NCBI RefSeq assembly: GCF_000310205.1
Contig: NZ_AMXE01000015.1
Coordinates: 1-58,596 of the forward strand
Length of the DNA stretch: 58,596 nucleotides
Direction: 5' to 3'
Source: Thauera linaloolentis 47Lol = DSM 12138
GTDB taxonomy: Bacteria; Pseudomonadota; Gammaproteobacteria; Burkholderiales; Rhodocyclaceae
Shown here: piece after piece, positions 9,232-17,205 of the stretch
How positions within the stretch are numbered: position 1 is the first letter of the stretch
Layout: each line of letters opens with the position of its first letter
Position numbers and translations under genes: made by a program
The notes under the pieces: generated by a model
The model's database searches: none
The model's input: the letters and a program-made list of their open reading frames with translations, nothing else
What the model was told of the DNA's origin: nothing

Positions 9232-10368
9232 CTATGCCTGCAGGCTGTCGGCGAAGCCGAGGCCGGTCAGCAGGGCATGGTTCACGCGGTCGCAGGGCAA
9301 GTGCAGCGCGGCGACCGCGCTGACCAGGCCGGCACCGTCGAAACCCTCGCAGTGCTGCGCCAGCCGCAGGAAAGGGGCGAACTCGCCCTGGCCATGCACC
9401 AGGGCATCGGTGATGCTGACCGGCAGGTTCATTTCGTCGAGCACCGACTGTATCGAGGTGCCGAGCAGCAGCGGCAGTAGCGAGAAGGCGCCGGTGATGA
9501 AGAGGTTGTCGCGCTCGCCGGCGTCGAAGTAGCTGGCGCCGATCTCTTCCATGAAGCGGCCGCGGGCGATCGCGGTCTGCATCATGGCCGGTGCGCTCGG
9601 GTCGCGGCTGGCGGTGACGAGCAGCAGCGACAGCCACTTGTTGAGTGCGGTGTAGCCGAGAATGCTGACCGCGTGGCGGAAGGACTGGATTTCGCACATC
9701 AGGCCGAAGCCGGCCGAGTTGATGTAGCGCAGCAGCTTGTAGGACAGCGCCACATCCTGCTTCAGGACGGTCTCGATGTCGCGGATTTCGGCGTTGTTGC
9801 GCACCAGGTTCAGCAGGCGGACGATCTGTGCGTGGCTGGGCGACAGCTCTTTGGCGGGCGGGTTGCCGTGCAGGAAGAACCAGCCCGAGGCGCCGTCGAA
9901 GCCCGCCCCGATCGCCTGGCGGAAAGCGCCCGCTTCGGACAGGCCCCAGGCCAGCTTGAGCCCGGGCGCGCTGGCCGGCGAGGCGACGCGGCGCGCGTCC
10001 ATCAGTACGAAGCGCCAGTCGATGCCGGCCGGCAGCGCGGTGCCGGGCGTATACCAGGTCAGGTTCATGGGCCGGCCGGCCTCCTGCAACTGGCCCATCA
10101 ACGCCTGGGTGTGCGGATGGGCGAGCGTCTGGGCTGGTATCTCGATCGACGCGTTGGGCGGAATCCGCCAGTTCATCAGCTCCGGTGTCGGCACCAGCCG
10201 CCCGAGGCTGACGAAGACCGGATGGTGTGCGGGCCAGGCCTCGGCCTGCGCGTTCAGCGCCTCGACGACGGCGCCGATGCTGGGACCGTGGGCGATGATG
10301 CGGTTGGCGGTGATCGCGCGGTTCTTGTTGACCACGGGTTCGCGGGTCAGCAGGGTGGTCTGGCTCAT
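9232..10368 (-). CDS. HDOD-domain protein with degenerate EAL half (YuxH-like)
   Basis: A 378-residue protein. The N-terminal ~180 residues look like a decayed EAL fold without the EAL metal-binding signatures. The C-terminal HDOD domain contains LKQDVALSYKLLRYINSAGFG and SFRHAVSILGYTALNKWLSLLL, a standard HDOD pattern. Such proteins are usually non-catalytic signalling or scaffold proteins. The gene lies 19 bases downstream of the reductase gene and 98 bases upstream of the histidine kinase, so it is probably part of the same transcript. Confidence 0.82.
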   Translation of the reverse strand: MSQTTLLTREPVVNKNRAITANRIIAHGPSIGAVVEALNAQAEAWPAHHPVFVSLGRLVPTPELMNWRIPPNASIEIPAQTLAHPHTQALMGQLQEAGRPMNLTWYTPGTALPAGIDWRFVLMDARRVASPASAPGLKLAWGLSEAGAFRQAIGAGFDGASGWFFLHGNPPAKELSPSHAQIVRLLNLVRNNAEIRDIETVLKQDVALSYKLLRYINSAGFGLMCEIQSFRHAVSILGYTALNKWLSLLLVTASRDPSAPAMMQTAIARGRFMEEIGASYFDAGERDNLFITGAFSLLPLLLGTSIQSVLDEMNLPVSITDALVHGQGEFAPFLRLAQHCEGFDGAGLVSAVAALHLPCDRVNHALLTGLGFADSLQA

Positions 10369-10387
10369 TGCGGCTCCGGTGGGCGGA

Positions 10388-11410
10388 TCAGGTCGCCGTG
10401 TTGGCGAAGGTGAAGGCGTCGGCGAAGAAGGCGTCCTCGGGCAGCCCGCGTTCGCCGCAGAAGCTGGCGCGTGCCGCGTCGATCATCGCGGGCGCGCCAC
10501 AGGCGTAGACTTCGTGGCCCGACAGGTCGGCGAAGTCGTCCAGCACCGCCTGGTGCACCAGGCCGCGGCGGCCGTCCCAGGCGTCGCCGGGCGCTTCGTC
10601 CGACAGCACCGGGATGTAGCGCAGGCCGGGCAGGGCGCTTTCCCAGCTGCGCGCGAGTTCGTCGAGATACAGGCCGGCGCGGTCGCGCGCGCCCCAGTAC
10701 AGCGTGATCGGGCGTTGCAGGCCGGTCTCGATCGCATGCTCGACGATGCCCTTGATCGGCGCGAAGCCGGTGCCGCCGGCAAGCATCACGATCGGGCGCT
10801 GTGTTTCTTCGCGCAGCCAGAAGCTGCCCAAAGGGCCCTCGAGGCGCAGGATATCCTTTTCCTTCATGCCCTCGAAGACTTGGGTGGTGAAGCGGCCGCC
10901 GTCGATGCGGCGCACGTGCAGTTCGATGTGGCCGGCGTCGTGCGGCGCGTTGGCGATCGAGAAGCTGCGGCGCTGGCCGTCGGCGAGCAGGATATCCACA
11001 TACTGGCCGGCATTGAAGCGGAAGGCCTCGCTGGCGGGCAGCTTGAGGTCCAGCAGCATCACGTCGCCGGCGAGCCGCTGCAGCTTCTGCACGCGGCTGG
11101 GCAGCTTCCTGACCGGGATGTCGCCGGCACGGGTGACGTTGCGTGCTTCCAGGACGAGGTCGGACAGCGGTCTGGCACAGCAGAACAGCGCGTAGCCGTC
11201 GGCTTGGTCGGCGGCGCTCAGCGCGCCGGCGGAGAACGTGCCGTGATCCACCGTGCCCTGCACGACCCTGCCCTTGCAGGCGCCACAGGCGCCGTCGCGG
11301 CAACTGTGCGGCAGCAGCAGGCCGGCGCCGAGTGCCGCTTCGAGTACGGTCTGGTCGTCGGCCGCGTCGAATGCGTGGCCGCCGGGCTGGAGCGAAATCC
11401 GGTAGGTCAT
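10388..11410 (-). CDS. 2Fe-2S/FAD NAD(P)H oxidoreductase (CDP-6-deoxyglucoseen reductase-like)
   Basis: A 340-residue electron-transfer flavoprotein. A plant-type ferredoxin domain at the N-terminus binds a 2Fe-2S cluster through C37, C42, C45 (CRDGACGAC) and C77 or C78. A ferredoxin-NADP reductase module follows with the flavin motif RRSFSIAN and the nucleotide-binding GGTGFAPIKG. Betaproteobacterial genomes often annotate this family as CDP-6-deoxy-delta-3,4-glucoseen reductase, but no deoxysugar genes are near, so the real acceptor is unknown. It heads the minus-strand signalling set and is divergent from the SDR gene by only 21 bases. Confidence 0.85.
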   Translation of the reverse strand: MTYRISLQPGGHAFDAADDQTVLEAALGAGLLLPHSCRDGACGACKGRVVQGTVDHGTFSAGALSAADQADGYALFCCARPLSDLVLEARNVTRAGDIPVRKLPSRVQKLQRLAGDVMLLDLKLPASEAFRFNAGQYVDILLADGQRRSFSIANAPHDAGHIELHVRRIDGGRFTTQVFEGMKEKDILRLEGPLGSFWLREETQRPIVMLAGGTGFAPIKGIVEHAIETGLQRPITLYWGARDRAGLYLDELARSWESALPGLRYIPVLSDEAPGDAWDGRRGLVHQAVLDDFADLSGHEVYACGAPAMIDAARASFCGERGLPEDAFFADAFTFANTAT

Positions 11411-11416
11411 GGTGCG

Positions 11417-11425
11417 TGTGATAAT
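11417..11425 (+). promoter_or_regulatory. Extended -10 element placing the start site at the SDR gene ATG
   Basis: TGTGATAAT is an extended -10 (TGn plus GATAAT). Six bases separate it from the ATG at 11432, so transcription would begin on or next to the A of the start codon. No -35 is obvious. Confidence 0.4.
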
Positions 11426-11431
11426 GGCGAA

Positions 11432-12310
11432 ATGAAAAGAGTCCTGATCGTCGGCAGCGGCGATGTTGCCGCCCGCTGCCTGCCTTGGCTGACGCGTCGC
11501 TTCCGTGTCTTTGCGCTGGTACGCCGCACCGATGCCGCCGCCGCGCTGCGTGCGGCAGGCGCGGTGCCGGTACGGGGCGATCTCGATGACCGCCGCAGCC
11601 TGCTGCGGCTGGCCGGGCTGGCCGACACGGTACTGTACTTTGCGCCGCCCCCCGCGCAGGGGGCCGGAGATGCCCGAATGAAGCGCTTCCTGGCTGCGTC
11701 CGGAGCCGGCCGAAGTCTACCACAGGGGCTGGTATACATAAGCACGACAGGGGTTTACGGCGACTGTGGCGGTGCCTTCGTCGGCGAGACCAGGCCCTGT
11801 CGCGCGCATACCGCGCGTGCGCTGCGGCGGGTCGATGCCGAGCGCCGGGTGCGCGACTTCGGGCGCCGCAGCGGCGTGCGTGTCAGCGTGCTGCGCGCGC
11901 CGGGCATCTATGCCGCCGACCGCCTGCCGCTCGATCGCCTGCGGCGTGGCGATCCGGTGCTTGCCGCAGGGGACGACGTCTTCACCAACCACATCCATGC
12001 CGAGGATCTGGCACGGCTGGCCTGTATGGCGATGTTCCGTGCGCCCGCCGGGCGCGTGTATAACGCCAGCGACGATTCCGGCCTGAAGATGGGCGATTAT
12101 TTCGACGTCGTCGCCGACGCGCTGGCGCTGCCGCGTCCCCCGCGGTTGTCGCGCGAGGAAATCGTCCGGCACCTGTCGCCGCTGACGCTGTCCTTCATGA
12201 GCGAATCCCGCCGGCTCGACAATCGCCGCTTCAAGCGGGAACTGCGTACCGCGCTGCGCTATCCGACGGTCGCGGACGGGCTGCGCGCTCTGGCCGGCGG
12301 CGGCAACTGA
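11432..12310 (+). CDS. NAD(P)-dependent epimerase/dehydratase (extended SDR, YeeZ-like)
   Basis: A 292-residue Rossmann-fold protein starting MKRVLIVGSGDVAARC, with a dinucleotide site at about 6-12. It has the substrate-side pattern YISTTGVYGDCGG and the conserved VLRAPGIYAADRLPLDRL of the YeeZ-like SDR group. The usual catalytic YxxxK is not evident, as is common for this atypical group. The start at 11432 is chosen because the N-terminal glycine motif follows directly; the frame is open far upstream but in shadow of the reductase gene. No Shine-Dalgarno is visible before the ATG. Confidence 0.85.
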   Translation: MKRVLIVGSGDVAARCLPWLTRRFRVFALVRRTDAAAALRAAGAVPVRGDLDDRRSLLRLAGLADTVLYFAPPPAQGAGDARMKRFLAASGAGRSLPQGLVYISTTGVYGDCGGAFVGETRPCRAHTARALRRVDAERRVRDFGRRSGVRVSVLRAPGIYAADRLPLDRLRRGDPVLAAGDDVFTNHIHAEDLARLACMAMFRAPAGRVYNASDDSGLKMGDYFDVVADALALPRPPRLSREEIVRHLSPLTLSFMSESRRLDNRRFKRELRTALRYPTVADGLRALAGGGN

Positions 12311-12381
12311 GATCGCACGCCGCGCGGCGGCTGCGCCCCAGGTTCGTTTCCACCTTTCCCTTTTACCGAGACTTCACCGAC

Positions 12382-12792
12382 ATGCTGACCATCAAGGCCT
12401 TGCACATCATTTTCGTCGTGAGCTGGTTCGCCGGCCTGTTCTATCTTCCGCGCCTGTTCGTCAATCACGCCATGGCCGAGGATGCCGCCACGCGGGAACG
12501 CCTGGCGATGATGGAAATGAAGCTCTACCGCTTCATGACGCCGCTGGGCATCCTCGCCGTGGCGCTGGGCCTGTGGCTGTGGTTCGGCTACGGTTTCGTC
12601 GGCGGCTGGCTGCATGCCAAGACCCTGCTCGTCGTCTTCCTGATCGTCTACCACCTCTACTGTGGCCAGCTGCTGCGCGCTTTCGCGGAAGGGCGCAATA
12701 CCCGCAGCCACGTGTGGTTCCGCGTGTTCAACGAGATCCCGGTCCTCGTCCTGGTTGCGGTGACCTTCCTCGTCGTGCTCAAGCCGTTCTGA
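12382..12792 (+). CDS. hemJ: Protoporphyrinogen IX oxidase, HemJ type
   Basis: A 136-residue membrane protein of the HemJ (UPF0093) family, the oxygen-independent alternative to HemG/HemY in heme synthesis. The diagnostic N-terminus has H8 in KALHIIFVVSWFAGLFYLPR, and four hydrophobic segments are visible. The C-terminus FNEIPVLVLVAVTFLVVLKP is typical. Another heme enzyme gene, hemL, lies elsewhere in the window (49184). Confidence 0.92.
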   Translation: MLTIKALHIIFVVSWFAGLFYLPRLFVNHAMAEDAATRERLAMMEMKLYRFMTPLGILAVALGLWLWFGYGFVGGWLHAKTLLVVFLIVYHLYCGQLLRAFAEGRNTRSHVWFRVFNEIPVLVLVAVTFLVVLKPF

Positions 12793-12808
12793 GCACGCGC
12801 AGGCATGT

Positions 12809-12847
12809 CCGCCCGGCGCGCGAGATTGCGGCACCCGCGCCGGGCGG
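12809..12847 (+). repeat. 12-base inverted repeat after hemJ
   Basis: CCGCCCGGCGCG at 12809-12820 is mirrored exactly by CGCGCCGGGCGG at 12836-12847, with a 15-base loop. It begins 16 bases after the hemJ stop. No T-run follows, so it is a strong hairpin but not a classical intrinsic terminator. TATGCT directly after it could be a -10 for the next gene. Confidence 0.55.
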
Positions 12848-12903
12848 CTATGCTCGGCGGCGTGAAATCCTGAAGCACCCCCTGAAGTGCAGCGAGGAAA
12901 AAC

Positions 12904-13476
12904 ATGAGCCTGCCCCAGCCCGAGATCCCGTTCGGGCCAGACGATTACCTGGCCTGGGAAAGTGCACAGCCCTCCCGCAGCGAGTACGTGGACGGCGAAG
13001 TGTTCGCCATGAGCGGCGCTTCCGATGCGCATGGCACTGCGGCAGGCAATCTGTTCGTTGGCTTGCATGCTCACCTGCGCGGCAAGCCCTGCAAGGTCTT
13101 CATTTCCGACATGAAGGTCCGCGTCAACGCCGTCAACAGCTTCTACTACCCCGACATCCTCGTCACCTGCGATCCGCACGACCGCCTGCCCGAGGCAAGC
13201 CATGTCAAGCACCATCCGCTGCTGGTCGTCGAGGTGCTGTCGCCGACCACAGAAGCCTACGACCGCGGCGACAAGTTTGCCGCCTATCGCACGCTGGAGT
13301 CGCTGCAAGAGTACGTGCTGGTTTCGGTCGAACAGCGCCGTGCCGAGGTCTTCCGCCGCGACGATAGCGGACACTGGGTGCTGTACCCGTTCGCAGCGGA
13401 TGAAGAGCTGGAGTTGGCAAGCGTCGATTTTCGCTGCCCGGTGGCCGAAGTGTTCGAGGGGGTGGAGGGCGCATAG
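12904..13476 (+). CDS. Uma2-family (DUF820) PD-(D/E)XK nuclease-like protein
   Basis: A 190-residue protein of the Uma2/DUF820 family, a restriction-endonuclease-like fold of unsettled function, widespread in cyanobacteria and scattered in proteobacteria. Visible landmarks are YVDGEVFAMSG, the catalytic-like acid in YPDILVTCD, and VVEVLSPTTEAYDRGDKF. A ribosome site (GAGGAAA) precedes the ATG. It stands alone between hemJ and the ABC ATPase gene. A second family member lies at 30517-31098. Confidence 0.85.
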   Translation: MSLPQPEIPFGPDDYLAWESAQPSRSEYVDGEVFAMSGASDAHGTAAGNLFVGLHAHLRGKPCKVFISDMKVRVNAVNSFYYPDILVTCDPHDRLPEASHVKHHPLLVVEVLSPTTEAYDRGDKFAAYRTLESLQEYVLVSVEQRRAEVFRRDDSGHWVLYPFAADEELELASVDFRCPVAEVFEGVEGA

Positions 13477-13499
13477 GCCCGCATTGCCGGCTACGTCGT

Positions 13500-14402
13500 T
13501 CAGGCAGGCCGGCGCTCCTCCAGGATCTTGAAGAACACCGTTTCCAGCGACACTGCCGGCTTCACCGTTACCAGCCGGCCCCCGGCGGTTTGCAGCCGGG
13601 AAAGGAAGGCGGGCAGGGCAGGTTCGTCCAGCTCCTGCTCGTATTCGCCATCGCGGATCGCCGCATGCTCGCCATCGAGCGGTGCATTGGCCTGGTAACG
13701 GATGATGAAGCGGTCGGCGCGTTCGCTGACCAGGTCGCGCGGCGAGCGCGTGGTCAGCAGTTCGCCCTGGTGGATGAAACCGAAGCGGTCGGCGATGCGC
13801 TCGACGTCGTGCAGCACGTGCGAGGTGAAAAAGATCGCGCCGCCGTCGCGCTTGTAGTCGGCCAGGATGTCCACCACGTCCTTGCGCCCCACCGGGTCCA
13901 GGCCCGACAGCGGCTCGTCCAGCACCAGCAGGCGCGGTTCGACGACCAGCGCATGGGCCAGCGCCACCCGTTGCACGTTGCCCTTCGACAACTCGCGGAT
14001 GCGGCGTTTCGCGTTCTGCGCCACCGAGAAGCGCTCCAGCCACTGCATGCACCACGCTTCGGCGTCCGCGCGGCGGATGTCGTACATGTCCAGCGCCATG
14101 CGCAGGATTTCCAGCGGCGTGAACTGCTCGTACAGCGCGGGCGATTCCGGCACGTAGGCGACGCCCCTGCGCGACGCCGCCTCGCGCGCCGATACGCCGT
14201 ACAGCCTCACCTCGCCTTCGTAGTCGTTGATGACGTCGAGCATCACCTTGATCGTGGTCGACTTGCCGGCGCCGTTGGGGCCGACGAAGCCGAAGACTTC
14301 GCCTTCGGTGACGTCGAAGCTGACGCCGCGCAGCGCCTGCACGGTCTTGCCGCGCGAGTGGAAAGTCTTGCTGACGGAGTGGAATTCGAGGGCGGAAGTC
14401 AT
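13500..14402 (-). CDS. ABC transporter ATP-binding protein (ABC-2 type; PilH-like candidate)
   Basis: A 300-residue ATPase with Walker A GPNGAGKST (41-49), signature LSKGN (138-142), Walker B LLVLDEPLSGLDP (158-170) and the switch histidine in TSHVLHDVE. The Q-loop position reads PESPALYE, with no clear glutamine. It has the extended C-terminal domain common in ABC-2 exporters. Its probable partners, a permease and an accessory protein, lie about 950 bases upstream on the same strand, beyond an MntA/HepT pair. Composition of the set (ATPase, permease, accessory protein) next to a pilin gene resembles the Myxococcus PilGHI exporter; that link is inference. Confidence 0.9.
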   Translation of the reverse strand: MTSALEFHSVSKTFHSRGKTVQALRGVSFDVTEGEVFGFVGPNGAGKSTTIKVMLDVINDYEGEVRLYGVSAREAASRRGVAYVPESPALYEQFTPLEILRMALDMYDIRRADAEAWCMQWLERFSVAQNAKRRIRELSKGNVQRVALAHALVVEPRLLVLDEPLSGLDPVGRKDVVDILADYKRDGGAIFFTSHVLHDVERIADRFGFIHQGELLTTRSPRDLVSERADRFIIRYQANAPLDGEHAAIRDGEYEQELDEPALPAFLSRLQTAGGRLVTVKPAVSLETVFFKILEERRPA

Positions 14403-14428
14403 GGGCGGTCCTTGTGCTGCGGGGGCGC

Positions 14429-14917
14429 TTACTTGGTACTGGTGTGGTCTGGAATGTGTTTTCGGGCGTAGTGCTGGATCGCCTCATAGCACTGCTTCAA
14501 TTCGGGAACCAAGTCCCGGGCTTTGGTGAGCGCGGCAGCAAGCTCGGCAGGATCCTCCACGTATTCATGCACGAGACGGTTGCGCAGCATCCGCATTGCC
14601 AGCCACGCGTCTGCGTCGCTCACGAATCCCAGCTTCTCGGCCCGATTCAGATTGTCCAGCACGGTGCCGTTGCGTTCGCCGATGGCAGTCAGGAAGGCCG
14701 GCAGCAGTTTGTCCATCGTCGTATCCTGCATGCGGGAAAACTTGCCGACGAAGGATTCCAGCCGGTCGATGCCTTCCGGCGTGGTGGTGATGCCTTCCGC
14801 CCAATCCGCATCGATCGCATCGCTGACGAACAGACGGTCCACGACCCCCTGCAAATGAAAAGCTTCACGCCCAACAAGTTCCAGAAGCTGCCACAGGCGC
14901 CGATGTTCGCCGATCAA
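14429..14917 (-). CDS. hepT: HepT-like HEPN toxin
   Basis: A 162-residue all-helical HEPN-domain protein. It contains the RX4HXY motif as RNRLVHEY (R112, H117, Y119), which in characterised HepT toxins is the RNase active site and carries the tyrosine modified by the MntA antitoxin. Its start overlaps the end of the nucleotidyltransferase gene by 4 bases (ATGA), the usual arrangement for this toxin-antitoxin family. The pair interrupts what otherwise looks like one ABC transporter operon. Confidence 0.82.
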   Translation of the reverse strand: MIGEHRRLWQLLELVGREAFHLQGVVDRLFVSDAIDADWAEGITTTPEGIDRLESFVGKFSRMQDTTMDKLLPAFLTAIGERNGTVLDNLNRAEKLGFVSDADAWLAMRMLRNRLVHEYVEDPAELAAALTKARDLVPELKQCYEAIQHYARKHIPDHTSTK

Positions 14918-15213
14918 ATCCGTTCTCCATGCTCGATTGCTTCACGGTCGATGGGGCGTAGCGGCATGCTTCGGCGATGGACCACGATGTCGATACGCTG
15001 TTCGCCGAGCGCGCGCTGCAGCGCGGCATAGAATTTCAGCTCCTGCTCCAGCACTTCGCTTGCATCCCCGTCCAGTTCGACGAAAAGATCGATGTCGCCG
15101 CCCTTGGCGTCGGCTTGCGTGCGGGAACCGAACAGGCGGACATCGGCAGTCGGCCCCAGCGTGCTTGCCGCAGCATCCCGGATCAGAAGGCGTTGTTCGG
15201 TGCTGAGTCTCAT
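14914..15213 (-). CDS. mntA: MntA-like minimal nucleotidyltransferase antitoxin
   Basis: A 99-residue minimal nucleotidyltransferase with the catalytic GSX9DXD motif (G29-S30, D40, D42) and a third acidic residue near D75 (RIDIVV). In the MntA/HepT family this enzyme adds AMP groups to the toxin tyrosine and silences it. It is the first gene of the pair. A TACAAT at 15247-15252 on the minus strand could be its own -10 element, which would let it be expressed apart from the ABC genes. Confidence 0.85.
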   Translation of the reverse strand: MRLSTEQRLLIRDAAASTLGPTADVRLFGSRTQADAKGGDIDLFVELDGDASEVLEQELKFYAALQRALGEQRIDIVVHRRSMPLRPIDREAIEHGERI

Positions 15214-15356
15214 CCTGGCGGGCCTTGGAGATCGAATGACTGCCGTATTGTAGGGACTTATCCGTCACGCGCCATCCGCTTTGGGGCGGCATCGATGCCG
15301 ATCGATTCGACCCTTGCCCTGTCCTTGGCGGATCGCGCGCTCGCAGGCAGGGTCCG

Positions 15357-16208
15357 CTACGGCCGCTCCAGCCCGGCGATCTTCAACTCCCGCAGCCGGA
15401 AGCGCCCATCGGCGAACTCATAGCCGATGCGCAGCGGATCGTCCGGGAAAGCGTCCAGTTCGCCGCTGTCGATCAGCGCCTGCGGATTGGTCAGCGCGTG
15501 GCCGAAGCGCGCCTCGTAGCGCTGCTGGGCCATGCGCAGCGCGATCAGGCCCTGCAGGCGGGCGATGCGCTTGTCGAGCATGCCCTGCAGCTTGGGATCG
15601 TTCGTCTGGGCGCGCTCGCGCTGCAGGAATTCCAGCGCTGCGCTGTCGTCCTTCAACTCGCCCGCGGCCAGCATGATGGCGAACTTGCGAAAGCCGGCCG
15701 CGTTGTCGGTGGCGCGCTCGGCGGCGGTCTCCAGCGCGGTGCGCGCGCCGTCGGCATCGTGCAGGAAGAAATACTGGTTGAAGCCGTAGAAGAAAGGCGG
15801 CACTTCGTCCCAGAAGCGGCAATCGGTCGCGCGCCTGAGCAAGTCGTTGCCTTCGGCCACCGCGCCGCCCCAGGTCAGCAGCGCATTGCCCTGGTAGTAG
15901 TTGTCCTCGTGGCAGGGATTCAACTGCGCCACCACGCGCCGCGCACGGATGGCGAAAGAAGCATTGGCTTCCGCCGCCTCCGGCGCGTCACTGGCGGTGG
16001 CGACGGCGCGGATCGACTCGAAGTTCGCCGCCAGGAAGCGGTCGCCGCCGGTCAGCAGCACCTGCACTGGCGCCGACAGCACCACGCGGTCGAACACCTC
16101 GGCCGGCGGCGCGGAGCTGACCGGCGGGCGAGCCGCCCAGATCGCGGCAAACAGGCCGAAGCCGGCCACCGCGACTGCCAGCGGAGTCAGGTTCCGCCGG
16201 TCCATCAT
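15357..16208 (-). CDS. Membrane-anchored accessory protein of the ABC exporter locus (unknown)
   Basis: A 283-residue protein that I do not recognise as a named family. One hydrophobic segment near the N-terminus (about 8-27) probably anchors it, with the rest in the periplasm. The remainder is helical and tetratricopeptide-like, with repeated AAERATDNAAGF / LEFLQRERAQ stretches. It starts at 16208 because its ATG overlaps the permease stop (ATGATGG, 4 bases), so translation is coupled to the permease. By position it could be the third, non-ATPase, non-permease part of a PilGHI-like exporter; this rests on context only. Confidence 0.7.
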   Translation of the reverse strand: MMDRRNLTPLAVAVAGFGLFAAIWAARPPVSSAPPAEVFDRVVLSAPVQVLLTGGDRFLAANFESIRAVATASDAPEAAEANASFAIRARRVVAQLNPCHEDNYYQGNALLTWGGAVAEGNDLLRRATDCRFWDEVPPFFYGFNQYFFLHDADGARTALETAAERATDNAAGFRKFAIMLAAGELKDDSAALEFLQRERAQTNDPKLQGMLDKRIARLQGLIALRMAQQRYEARFGHALTNPQALIDSGELDAFPDDPLRIGYEFADGRFRLRELKIAGLERP

Positions 16209-17014
16209 GCGAACTTCTTGCGGTTCAACGCCCACACCGACAGGCCCAGCAGCGCCGCTGCATAGGCCAGCGCCGAGACCACGCGCAGCGCCCAATCCTC
16301 TGGCAGGAACTGCCACTGGCCGTAGAGCGAGATCATCCGCACGTCCAGCGCGGCCAGATCGGGCAGCAGATAGCCGAGCAGGCTCAGCGACGACTGGTAG
16401 CCGTCGGCATTGCCGACCAGCGTGCTGTCGCGCGTCAGCAGCGCGACGATGGCCGAATACGAGCGTGCCACCAGCATGAAGCCGAGGGTGCCGATGAGCA
16501 CGAAGCTGGGTGTGGTGGTAGTGACGGCGATCAGGGTGCCGATGGCGAGTACGACGAGCAGATCGAGGGCGATGAAGCCGAGGGTGACGAGATAGGGCAG
16601 GCCGAGGTCGGGTGGGGTGGATTGGGTATAGCTACTACCGATAAATGTGGTTAAACCGCTGAGTAGTGCTGCTAAGGCCACCAGTAGGATCAACAGCAGT
16701 CCAAAGATGGCGGTGAAGCGGGCGAGTAGGAAACGGCAACGCGGGCGAGGATAGGTCAGTGAAATTAGGAACAGTTTCCGGTCGAATTCGCGTGATAGCA
16801 GTTCCTGCAGCAGCAGCACCGCGACTACCGGTAGTGCTAGGCGGAGCACTGTCAGGCCAAGGTCCAGTGTCACGGTAGCGGGCTGGCGGGCGCTGAATTG
16901 AGCTGTTATCAGCACAATGGTGACCAAGGCGATGCAAAGCCAGAGGGAAAGGGGGAGAAAGCGGGCGCTAAGGGTGAGGCGGCAGGCTGCGCGGAAGTCC
17001 GAAGGGAAGCTCAT
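16205..17014 (-). CDS. ABC-2 type permease (PilI-like candidate)
   Basis: A 269-residue polytopic membrane protein with about six hydrophobic helices and the N-terminal cytoplasmic block LLSREFDRKLFLISLTYPRPR that typically contacts the ATPase in ABC-2 exporters. Translation is coupled to the accessory gene. Base composition changes inside the gene. The 5' part (about 16620-17014) drops to about 45-60 percent G+C, like the pilin region, while the 3' part is as GC-rich as the rest of the window. Confidence 0.82.
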   Translation of the reverse strand: MSFPSDFRAACRLTLSARFLPLSLWLCIALVTIVLITAQFSARQPATVTLDLGLTVLRLALPVVAVLLLQELLSREFDRKLFLISLTYPRPRCRFLLARFTAIFGLLLILLVALAALLSGLTTFIGSSYTQSTPPDLGLPYLVTLGFIALDLLVVLAIGTLIAVTTTTPSFVLIGTLGFMLVARSYSAIVALLTRDSTLVGNADGYQSSLSLLGYLLPDLAALDVRMISLYGQWQFLPEDWALRVVSALAYAAALLGLSVWALNRKKFA

Positions 17015-17100
17015 TGAAAACTCAAAATGATGATTTTCGGATCGTGTACTCTTAAGCCGAATAAATTAAATGGATTTTCCGGGGTAATAAAAATATTCTA

Positions 17101-17138
17101 AAAACGGAAGCCGCTGTGACAGAAGTCTACAGCGGCTT
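17101..17138 (-). terminator. Intrinsic terminator of the pilin pair
   Basis: On the minus strand a perfect 10-base stem (AAGCCGCTGT / ACAGCGGCTT, 17108-17138) with an 11-base loop is followed by CCGTTTT. It lies 68 bases after the stop of the secreted partner gene. It separates the abundant pilin transcript from the ABC genes downstream. Confidence 0.85.
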
Positions 17139-17205
17139 TAAGAGAATCAAGATTAAGCGGATTTGAAAAAATTAAACTTATTTACGCTGTGATCTTGCTG
17201 CCCTA

